Both the position numbers and the translations under genes were made by a program. Positions 7,276 to 11,924 of a stretch of DNA of 11,924 nucleotides are shown here, piece after piece (the first letter of the stretch is position 1; every line of letters starts with the position of its first letter). Source of the stretch: Candidatus Zambryskibacteria bacterium CG11_big_fil_rev_8_21_14_0_20_42_18. GTDB lineage: Bacteria > Patescibacteriota > Minisyncoccia > Phycocordibacterales > Zambryskibacteraceae. The stretch lies in NCBI GenBank assembly GCA_002787855.1, contig PCVB01000009.1, positions 1 to 11,924 of the forward strand, written 5' to 3'. The notes under the pieces were generated by a model. It was not told the DNA's origin, searched no databases, and saw only the letters and a list, made by a program, of their open reading frames with translations.

Positions 7276-8706
7276 ATGAAGATTCTTTCCGAACTTATAT
7301 CTAATCTGGAGGTGGTAGAAACAACTGGCGAGAGCTCTCTACAAATCAGCTCAATACACTTTGACTCAAAATTGGTAGAGAAAAAATCTCTCTTTGTGGC
7401 GATTAAAGGAACATCAAGAGATGGGCACGATTTCATAGAAGAAGCCATCAAGCGAGGCGCAACAGCGATAGTTTGCGACCAGAAAATTTTAAAGAAAAAG
7501 CCAAACGTCACTTACATCCGTGTCCACGATAGTCGGATAGCGGTAGCGCTATTGGCGCAAAACTTTTATGACCACCCGTCCCAGAAGTTGAGACTGATTG
7601 GGGTGACAGGTACAAATGGCAAGACCACTACGGCTACACTACTTTTTAATCTATTCAACTCACTTGGCTATTCATGTGCCCTGCTCTCCACTATAGAAAA
7701 CAAGATAAACAAAAAGACTTACCCCGCCACTCACACTACTTATGAACCGGTGGCCTTAACTTCATTTCTTAATGAGGCCGTTTCCGAGGGTTGCGAATAC
7801 GCCTTTATGGAGTGCTCATCGCATGCTATCGACCAGAAGCGTGTCTGGGGACTTGAATTTGCCGGGGCCATCTTCACCAACCTGACGCTTGATCATCTTG
7901 ATTATCACAAGACAATGGAGGCCTATGCGAAATCAAAAAAAGAATTATTTGATAACCTCTCGGAGAAAAGCTTTGCCGTAATAAACAAGGATGACGCGTG
8001 GGCAAAATATTTGGCGAGTCAAACCAAAGCGAAAAAATATTTTTTCTCCCTCAAAGAAACTGATATCAAACAATCTTTAGAGGGCCTAGAAATATCTTGG
8101 GACGGAGAGACAATAAAATCAAGATTGATTGGCGCCTTCAATGCCTACAACGTAGTGGGCGTTTATATAACAGCAACACTACTCGGAATACCGAAAGAAA
8201 AGGTACTTTCTCATATTGCCAAACTTACCCCACCCTCTGGTCGTCTGGAATTCTTGAGTTCCCAAAAGGGTGTACACGCGGTTCTAGATTACGCCCACAC
8301 CCCAGATGCACTGGAAAATGTTCTCAAAACAGTTAGAGAAATTACACCGAAAGGTAACAAGATTATCACCATAGTCGGATGCGGTGGCGAAAGAGATGTC
8401 TCCAAACGTCCCATCATGGGTAAAATTGCTTTCGACCTATCCGACTACACAGTCTTCTCATCAGACAATCCAAGAAGTGAGGACCCCGAACAAATTTTGC
8501 AAGAAATGACTATGGGCCTCCCGTCAGAAACCGGCCGGTATGAAAGTGAGAGCGACCGCGCTAAGGCTATAAAAAAGGCTTTTGATTATGCTAAGGCAGG
8601 AGATATTGTGCTTCTAGCAGGCAAGGGTCATGAAGATTATCAGGTTCTAAAAGAAGGCAAAATCCATTTTTCTGAAAAAGAACAATGGGGGAAAATCTCC
8701 AAATAA
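7276..8706 (+). CDS. murE: UDP-MurNAc-L-Ala-D-Glu ligase, predicted meso-diaminopimelate-adding
   Basis: A 476-residue Mur ligase that adds the third residue of the peptidoglycan stem peptide. Domain 1 has the MurE motif FDSKLVEKKSLFVA (29-42), a variant of DSR..xGdlF. The ATP loop is GVTGTNGKTTT (109-119), the substrate motif is THTTYEP (152-158), SSH (181-183) follows, and Lys221 in YAKSKKELF fits the carbamylated lysine position. GAFNAYNV (286-293), SGRLE (321-325) and DYAHTPDAL (338-346) complete the core. SSDNPRSEDP (395-404) contains DNPR, the sequence typical of enzymes selecting meso-diaminopimelate and not lysine; GKGHE (449-453) is near the end. Length is normal. It diverges from murC and converges on the gene at 8716 with 9 bases between. 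The ATG sits at a predicted transcription start, suggesting a leaderless mRNA. Confidence 0.95.
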   Translation: MKILSELISNLEVVETTGESSLQISSIHFDSKLVEKKSLFVAIKGTSRDGHDFIEEAIKRGATAIVCDQKILKKKPNVTYIRVHDSRIAVALLAQNFYDHPSQKLRLIGVTGTNGKTTTATLLFNLFNSLGYSCALLSTIENKINKKTYPATHTTYEPVALTSFLNEAVSEGCEYAFMECSSHAIDQKRVWGLEFAGAIFTNLTLDHLDYHKTMEAYAKSKKELFDNLSEKSFAVINKDDAWAKYLASQTKAKKYFFSLKETDIKQSLEGLEISWDGETIKSRLIGAFNAYNVVGVYITATLLGIPKEKVLSHIAKLTPPSGRLEFLSSQKGVHAVLDYAHTPDALENVLKTVREITPKGNKIITIVGCGGERDVSKRPIMGKIAFDLSDYTVFSSDNPRSEDPEQILQEMTMGLPSETGRYESESDRAKAIKKAFDYAKAGDIVLLAGKGHEDYQVLKEGKIHFSEKEQWGKISK

Positions 8707-8715
8707 ATTTATTTT
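8688..8715 (+). terminator. Weak terminator-like hairpin at the murE end
   Basis: The last codons of murE can form GGGGA / TCTCC with loop AAA (5 pairs, one G-U), followed by the AT-rich palindrome AAATAAATTTATTT that fills the 9-base gap to the converging gene. The stem is short and the T-run is interrupted, so termination here is possible but unproven. Confidence 0.2.
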
Positions 8716-9921
8716 CTACTCTAAGAGAAGCGCGTCCTTGGTGTATTTATTGCCAGCATTCCAAATCATCCAACTTGTTAGCCCAACATCATAAGTAGCC
8801 TGAATTTGCGCCTTAACTTTGTCTGGACCATAAGTAGCCCCGAGATTAAAATCCTGTAACCACGGCCTTAGTTTGGAGGGGGTAGATGTGGCTAGACCAT
8901 TTGAGACGTTTAGAATTTGTTCTCGCTCCACCCCCCTACTCATAGCAATCTTTATAACCTCATAAGGATGTTCGGCGGGGTTGGCAAAGCCATTCCAAGT
9001 CTTGGGATAATGCGAAGGATAAACCATAGGTGCGACGTAGTCGAAGTAAGGTAGAGCCAACTCAAGCACTTGCCCGATGTTCATATCATTTTCTACCGTA
9101 GTAGTCATACCAAAAAGGTCAACAGAAAGTTTGGCCCCAGTATGTTTTACCTTCTCATGTAGATACTTAAAGAAGCTTTCTAACATCTCTGGTTTACTTA
9201 GTGATGAGGTACTCGAACCAGTGGTGGTACCGATTGCCCAAATGTAGTGTGTATCTTTCATATTGCCGTCCGAGGGATAACGGACATAGTCATAGTTAAG
9301 CTCATCAAAACCAATTTCATACGCGCCCTTGGAAATATCAACAATATAATCCCAATAAGGTGTCGCCCCCACATCGATAAAAGAAAGCCCCTTGTGGTCC
9401 CTCCACACCCCCCCGTCACTCTTCTTTTTTACAGCTAGCTCCGGGAAAATTTTTGTATAAGAAGAATCCTGGAAAACGGAAATGCGACCTATGACATAAA
9501 TTCCATTCTCATGCAGGGAATGCACAAACTCTCGCATGTCAGATACTACGCAGCCTTTACCAATATCAGATTTGGGAAAGTCGTTGGAAAATGACACTAC
9601 ACCAGTATAGTCTTTGATATCTATCACAACCGCGTTGAGTTCGGTCGTCTCTATCAGGGTCTTTAAACTCTCACGCCAAGAGGGAGTGCCCGCCACGCAA
9701 GAGGTCATATAAAGAGCCTTGAGAGGCTCTGGGGTCTCTAGATGAGTCACTGGCACCACGTAGGAAGTAGTGGGGCTAGTGGTGCCTAGTCCTTCTAAGA
9801 CATTAAGAGCCGAAGAGGTGTTATAACTTGAAGAAAAAAGAGTTGGTAATAAGAAAACAAAGACAAAAAAAACAACCCCTACTATACCGGCCAAGATTAA
9901 ACTTCCCCTTAACTTCGACAT
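8716..9921 (-). CDS. Membrane-anchored DUF4015 putative glycoside hydrolase
   Basis: A 401-residue protein with a single N-terminal hydrophobic segment (about 8-29), then a Ser/Thr-rich linker (30-62) and a TIM-barrel domain of the DUF4015 putative glycosyl hydrolase family (about 66-400). Barrel landmarks are AVVIDIKDYTG (97-107), YVIGRISVFQD (142-152), GFDELNYDYVRYPSDG (204-219), which holds the likely catalytic acids (Asp206, Glu207, Asp211), DYVAPMVYPSHY (274-285) and LTSWMIWNAG (371-380). No cysteine-based lipobox is seen, so it is anchored by the uncleaved segment with the enzyme outside the membrane. Its substrate is unknown; an external polysaccharide is likely. The start lies 1 base after the stop of the 87-residue membrane protein, so it is the last gene of the tRNA-dehydrogenase operon. 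Confidence 0.87.
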   Translation of the reverse strand: MSKLRGSLILAGIVGVVFFVFVFLLPTLFSSSYNTSSALNVLEGLGTTSPTTSYVVPVTHLETPEPLKALYMTSCVAGTPSWRESLKTLIETTELNAVVIDIKDYTGVVSFSNDFPKSDIGKGCVVSDMREFVHSLHENGIYVIGRISVFQDSSYTKIFPELAVKKKSDGGVWRDHKGLSFIDVGATPYWDYIVDISKGAYEIGFDELNYDYVRYPSDGNMKDTHYIWAIGTTTGSSTSSLSKPEMLESFFKYLHEKVKHTGAKLSVDLFGMTTTVENDMNIGQVLELALPYFDYVAPMVYPSHYPKTWNGFANPAEHPYEVIKIAMSRGVEREQILNVSNGLATSTPSKLRPWLQDFNLGATYGPDKVKAQIQATYDVGLTSWMIWNAGNKYTKDALLLE

Positions 9922-9922
9922 G

Positions 9923-10186
9923 CTATAGATTAGTTTCTTGAGACGTAGTGTTAGGCTCTTCAGTTGTTGGGTTAACTATTTCTGCTTCCCTCTGTTTATG
10001 CAACTGGCGTCTCTGGGCCTTGGCTTTGAGGGTTAGGTGTTTGTCTATGGTGGACCAGACAGATATAACTACTATTGCTAGTCCTAGTGCCACTTGGAAA
10101 AATGACTCCCAAACATTAGGAAACCCGAGAAGCGGCATTAACGCCACCAAAACTCCTAGCATTATTATTATTCTATTTCTTGGCAT
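9923..10186 (-). CDS. Small membrane protein, two transmembrane segments
   Basis: An 87-residue protein of unrecognised family. Two hydrophobic stretches, about 6-22 (IIIMLGVLVALMPLLGF) and 30-46 (FQVALGLAIVVISVW), form a helical hairpin separated by PNVWES. A basic segment follows (KHLTLKAKAQRRQLHKQRE, 49-67), then a hydrophilic Thr/Glu-rich tail. The positive charge after segment 2 and at the N-terminus puts both ends in the cytoplasm. It is a real gene by its position: 2 bases after the dehydrogenase stop and 1 base before the glycoside hydrolase start, same strand. No Shine-Dalgarno precedes it. Function is unknown; it could be an accessory to the membrane enzyme next to it. Confidence 0.75.
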   Translation of the reverse strand: MPRNRIIIMLGVLVALMPLLGFPNVWESFFQVALGLAIVVISVWSTIDKHLTLKAKAQRRQLHKQREAEIVNPTTEEPNTTSQETNL

Positions 10187-10188
10187 TT

Positions 10189-11040
10189 TTATTTATCTTC
10201 AGCGACATTATACACCCCATTTAAAATCTCGACATCCTTGCCACTAGATTTTAAGAGCTCAATATTTTTCTTTTCCATGCTTTTGAGAATATCTAAGCCA
10301 CTGGGGCTGTCTGCCATTTTTTCATATATCCCTCTAAAGGCGGCAAAATCTTTGATAAAACAACTACCACCAGCGCCTCTACCACTTTTGTGAACTGGAG
10401 AAGCGTACCTATTGGGAATAAACGGGTCTGCTTTGGCCGCTTCTTCTATAACCTTCCAATCGGCCCCCATTTTTTGAGCAAGGTCATACATCAAATTGAA
10501 AAAAATTATCTGGGTATAGCCACTACAATTGTGCGTGTATTTAAAAATTTCTGCCTCAACACTTTTCATAATAAGATTCTCTGTGGCCTTTGGTAATATA
10601 GAGAGAACGAGTTTGGCCGCCTCTTTGTGCTCTTCTGTCTCCTTTGCAAGCCCGATAATATTTATGAACGGATTAGGCACATCATAACTGGCGGTTGATT
10701 CGCTTAAAAATTCGGGTGAATGCATTATGATTCTGTCTGGAAACTCTTCTTGAAATTTCTCCGTCAAACCCGGAAGGATTGTTGATTTTATAACTACGAT
10801 TTTACCAACTCCGGCCAAAGGCAACACCTCGCGAATAATGCTCGCGTCATAACCATCTGGATTTGTGGGTGTCGGGACAGCAATAAAGACGACATCGCAC
10901 CCTTTGATCACCTCCTTGTTTTTATCATGCGGTTCTTCCTTGGCGTAACGAACGACATCATATCCTCGCGTCTCAAAATCATCAGCGAAATGTTTGCCGA
11001 CATATCCTTGACCTATAAAACCGATTTTAATTTTATTCAT
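10189..11040 (-). CDS. UDP-glucose/GDP-mannose dehydrogenase family protein lacking the C-terminal domain
   Basis: A 283-residue protein (starting at the ATG at 11040) with the NAD-binding and central domains of the nucleotide-sugar dehydrogenase family. Motifs are IGFIGQGYVGKHFAD (6-20), VFIAVPTPTNPDG (51-63), VIKSTILPG (83-91), SPEFLSE (108-114), EAEIFKYTHN (152-161) and GAGGSCFIKDF (212-222) with the nucleophile Cys217. Usual members oxidise UDP-glucose or a related sugar to the acid in two NAD steps and have about 430 residues. Here the C-terminal UDP-binding domain is absent and the normal GGxCxPKD has Ile for Pro. It may act on another substrate. A GTG at 11055 would lie inside the tRNA gene, so the ATG is preferred. 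It follows tRNA-Ile by 3 bases. Confidence 0.85.
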   Translation of the reverse strand: MNKIKIGFIGQGYVGKHFADDFETRGYDVVRYAKEEPHDKNKEVIKGCDVVFIAVPTPTNPDGYDASIIREVLPLAGVGKIVVIKSTILPGLTEKFQEEFPDRIIMHSPEFLSESTASYDVPNPFINIIGLAKETEEHKEAAKLVLSILPKATENLIMKSVEAEIFKYTHNCSGYTQIIFFNLMYDLAQKMGADWKVIEEAAKADPFIPNRYASPVHKSGRGAGGSCFIKDFAAFRGIYEKMADSPSGLDILKSMEKKNIELLKSSGKDVEILNGVYNVAEDK

Positions 11041-11043
11041 ATG

Positions 11044-11119
11044 TGGTGCGCGCACTAGGGGTCGAACCTAGGACCTTTCGAGTATCAGTCGAATGCTCTA
11101 CCAACTGAGCTATGCGCGC
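11044..11119 (-). tRNA. tRNA-Ile (anticodon GAU), CCA encoded
   Basis: The minus strand folds as a complete 76-base cloverleaf: acceptor stem GCGCGCA / TGCGCGC, D arm with AGCTCAGTTGGTAGAGC, anticodon stem TTCGA / TCGAA around the loop CTGATAC (anticodon GAT, reads AUC/AUU), T arm CCTAGGTTCGACCCCTAGG-like pairing (CTAGG / CCTAG), discriminator A and an encoded CCA at 11046-11044. A good promoter lies just upstream (11129-11157). The gene ends 3 bases before the ATG of the dehydrogenase gene. tRNA-Ile(GAU) is the tRNA often found in the 16S-23S spacer; here it lies about 0.6 kb after 16S with other genes between. Confidence 0.97.
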
Positions 11120-11128
11120 GTAAAGGAA

Positions 11129-11157
11129 ACTATATCAAAAACATCATTTTCTAACAA
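11129..11157 (-). promoter_or_regulatory. Promoter of the tRNA-Ile / dehydrogenase operon
   Basis: Minus-strand TTGTTA (-35, 11157-11152; 4 of 6 consensus) and TATAGT (-10, 11134-11129; 5 of 6) are 17 bases apart. Transcription would start near 11122, a few bases before the mature tRNA 5' end at 11119. It lies directly after the terminator of the preceding gene, a sensible place for a new promoter. Confidence 0.65.
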
Positions 11158-11160
11158 ACG

Positions 11161-11192
11161 AAAAGGCCCGAACAGTTTTCACTGCCGGGCCC
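11161..11192 (-). terminator. Rho-independent terminator of the 74-residue membrane protein gene
   Basis: Minus-strand hairpin with outer stem GGCCCG / CGGGCC (11191-11186 with 11170-11165), inner stem CAGT / ACTG (11184-11181 with 11176-11173) and a small asymmetric internal bulge, followed by TTTTCGTTT. It begins 7 bases after the stop codon at 11199. On the plus strand no T-run follows, so it works for minus-strand transcription. Confidence 0.75.
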
Positions 11193-11198
11193 AAAAAA

Positions 11199-11423
11199 TT
11201 AGAAATCATACTTATCACGTGAGGGACATTGTTCAGCGTACCTCACGTGGTACTTCGCCTCTGGAGCAAGGGATGTCCTCTCCCCTCTTGCATCCAGAAC
11301 GCAGATTTCCTCACCAAGCGGGTTCAACCACTTAGTTGGGAGATTAAGATTGTAGTACAGCGAGTAAAACGCGCCGTACCCCATCAAGATTCCCAAAAAA
11401 AATACTGTGATAAACTTTGGCAT
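11199..11423 (-). CDS. Small single-pass membrane protein of unknown function
   Basis: A 74-residue protein of no recognised family. After MPK comes one hydrophobic segment (about 4-25, FITVFFLGILMGYGAFYSLY), then a soluble part of about 48 residues with two cysteines (Cys41 in EEICVLD and Cys66 in AEQCPSRD) that could form a disulfide outside the membrane. The frame is open further upstream to 11501, but that longer version would start inside the -35 box. The ATG at 11423 has a perfect AGGAGGT five bases before it. The gene has its own promoter (11468-11497) and terminator (11161-11192), so it is a complete single-gene transcription unit between 16S rRNA and tRNA-Ile. It is the only gene here with a canonical Shine-Dalgarno. 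Confidence 0.75.
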   Translation of the reverse strand: MPKFITVFFLGILMGYGAFYSLYYNLNLPTKWLNPLGEEICVLDARGERTSLAPEAKYHVRYAEQCPSRDKYDF

Positions 11424-11425
11424 CT

Positions 11426-11440
11426 CGCACCTCCTGTGCG
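11426..11440 (-). promoter_or_regulatory. Shine-Dalgarno displayed in a small hairpin
   Basis: On the mRNA strand CGCAC-AGGAG-GUGCG can form a 5-bp stem with AGGAG as the loop; the stem ends 2 bases before the AUG. The Shine-Dalgarno AGGAGGU is thus partly in the loop and partly in the stem. It decides the start at 11423. Whether the hairpin regulates translation is inference. Confidence 0.6.
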
Positions 11441-11467
11441 TTGTTTGGTTTAAAGAACTACTCGTAC

Positions 11468-11497
11468 AGTATAACACACTATTATCAAATTTGTCAA
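11468..11497 (-). promoter_or_regulatory. Sigma70-type promoter of the 74-residue membrane protein gene
   Basis: Minus-strand TTGACA (11497-11492, perfect -35) and TATACT (11473-11468, 5 of 6) with an 18-base spacer, or TTATAC with 17. Transcription would start near 11461, giving a leader of about 38 bases. This is the strongest promoter match in the window and lies directly after the 16S terminator. Confidence 0.8.
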
Positions 11498-11503
11498 GCA
11501 CTC

Positions 11504-11530
11504 AAAAACCCGCTGGTTAAGCGGGTTTTT
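11504..11530 (-). terminator. Intrinsic terminator after 16S rRNA (symmetric, bidirectional)
   Basis: An 11-bp perfect stem, AAAAACCCGCT / AGCGGGTTTTT, around a 5-base loop. Because the stem contains A5 and T5 arms it has a T-run in both directions. On the minus strand it lies about 180 bases after the 16S helix 45 and just before the next promoter, so it should end the 16S transcript. No plus-strand gene runs into it. Confidence 0.85.
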
Positions 11531-11711
11531 GCTATCGTTCTCTATTTTGTTCCGTTCGCCAATTCGATTTATCGAATTGGGCGTCCCGCGTAGCTTTAGC
11601 GAAGCAGGATACTCGCTACCACTTTAGGGACTGTGGTCTAGTCCACTCCAACTTGCGTTGAAATATCGACTCTATAAGCTCGTCCCTCATAAATGAGGCG
11701 ATGCGTTTTCA
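11531..11711 (-). other. 16S rRNA trailer with a series of hairpins
   Basis: There is no protein gene here. Between the 16S end and the terminator the minus strand can form: CCUCAU/AUGAGG (11698-11685), AUUUCAAC-GCAA-GUUGGAGU (11664-11645, a GNRA tetraloop, two wobble pairs), GGACU/AGUCC (11644-11628), UAGCGA/UCGCUA (11618-11597) and CCAAUUCGAU/AUCGAAUUGG (11580-11559). It may be ordinary precursor trailer that pairs with the 16S leader, or an unrecognised structured RNA. Group I intron core motifs, tRNA, 5S and tmRNA signatures were looked for and not seen. Confidence 0.5.
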
Positions 11712-11924
11712 AATTGAATTACTCCACGAGCAGCTTCCGCTACCCGTGCCTTGTTACGACTTAGTCCTTGTCATTGAGTTTACCGTAGGCCCTCATTAAG
11801 AGGAACTTCGAGCACTCCCAACTTCCTTGACTTGACGGGCGGTGAGTACAAGACTTGAGAACGTATTCACCGCGGTATAGCTGACCCGCGATTACTAGCA
11901 ATTCCAACTTCATGGGGTCGAGTT
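11712..11924 (-). rRNA. rrs: 16S ribosomal RNA, 3' end (partial, cut by window edge)
   Basis: The minus strand reads AACTCGACCCCATGAAG at the window edge, then GCTAGTAATCG, GGTGAATACGTTC, CTTGTACTCACCGCCCGTC and AAGTCGTAACAAGG, the universal 16S landmarks in order. The decoding bases A1492 and A1493 are kept. Helix 44 is 13 bases shorter than in E. coli. Helix 45 (11748-11725) pairs perfectly, wobbles included, around the conserved GGAA loop. Base 11845 is U where nearly all bacteria have A1396. After helix 45 the expected GATCACCTCC is not found; the sequence is GAGTAATTC, so the exact 3' end is uncertain and is set by analogy to 13 bases after helix 45. No 23S gene follows in the window. 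Confidence 0.93.

Noticed and set aside
7242..7511. Minus-strand 89-codon open frame across the murC-murE gap
   Set aside because: It is antisense to the start of murE and out of frame with murC; no recognisable protein features.
11041..11055. Longer dehydrogenase starting at GTG 11055
   Set aside because: The five extra codons lie in the tRNA 3' end and its CCA; the ATG at 11040 gives the normal family N-terminus.
11424..11501. 100-residue version of the small membrane protein starting at 11501
   Set aside because: It would begin upstream of or within the promoter, and the ATG at 11423 has a perfect Shine-Dalgarno.
11504..11530. Terminator for a plus-strand gene
   Set aside because: The hairpin has a T-run in both directions, but no plus-strand gene ends nearby; its role is after 16S on the minus strand.
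11531..11724. Group I intron in the 16S tail
   Set aside because: CPR rRNA genes often carry introns, but the segment is too short, the paired core motifs are absent and no 3' exon with CACCTCC follows before the terminator.

Overview
The window looks like a piece of a Candidate Phyla Radiation (Patescibacteria) genome, probably of the Parcubacteria group. The reasons are a divergent 16S rRNA 3' end that carries U where nearly all bacteria have A1396 (E. coli numbering), a short helix 44, AT-rich compact genes with overlapping ends, several divergent GT4 glycosyltransferases next to a soluble VirD4/TraD-like ATPase, and reduced or trimmed versions of known enzymes. TGA is used as a normal stop (it ends the genes at 2429 and 3430), so this is not one of the lineages that recode UGA. 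The taxonomic call is an inference from these traits and not from a database search.

Layout. From 5127 down to 1 on the minus strand runs a tight operon: a VirD4/TraD-like ATPase, three GT4-type glycosyltransferases and the start of a SAM-dependent methyltransferase, joined by 4-, 16- and 8-base overlaps and one 7-base gap. It probably builds or exports a surface glycan, although the role of the ATPase there is unclear. From 5173 to 5919 a REP-associated tyrosine transposase (RAYT) lies on the plus strand between two hairpins that are exact inverted copies. Next come two peptidoglycan precursor ligases, murC (minus) and murE (plus), which diverge from a 27-base gap. Facing murE is a second minus-strand operon: tRNA-Ile(GAU), a short UDP-sugar dehydrogenase-like protein, an 87-residue membrane protein and a membrane-anchored DUF4015 glycoside hydrolase-like protein, with 3-, 2- and 1-base gaps. 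The right end holds a 74-residue membrane protein with its own promoter, ribosome binding site and terminator, then the structured trailer and 3' end of a minus-strand 16S rRNA gene.

The most interesting theme is translation initiation. The 16S rRNA tail has no CCUCC anti-Shine-Dalgarno motif at its normal place after helix 45. In parallel, most genes here have no Shine-Dalgarno sequence. Several start a few bases after a -10 promoter element, or 3 bases after a tRNA 3' end, which suggests leaderless or very short-leader mRNAs plus coupled translation inside operons. One gene, the 74-residue protein next to the 16S gene, breaks the pattern with a canonical AGGAGGT. The 16S gene also ends in its own terminator with no 23S gene following inside the window, although a tRNA-Ile still lies about 0.6 kb downstream, as it would in a classical spacer.

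Almost all of the window is coding; the longest stretch without a protein gene is the 16S rRNA and its trailer (11498 to the end).
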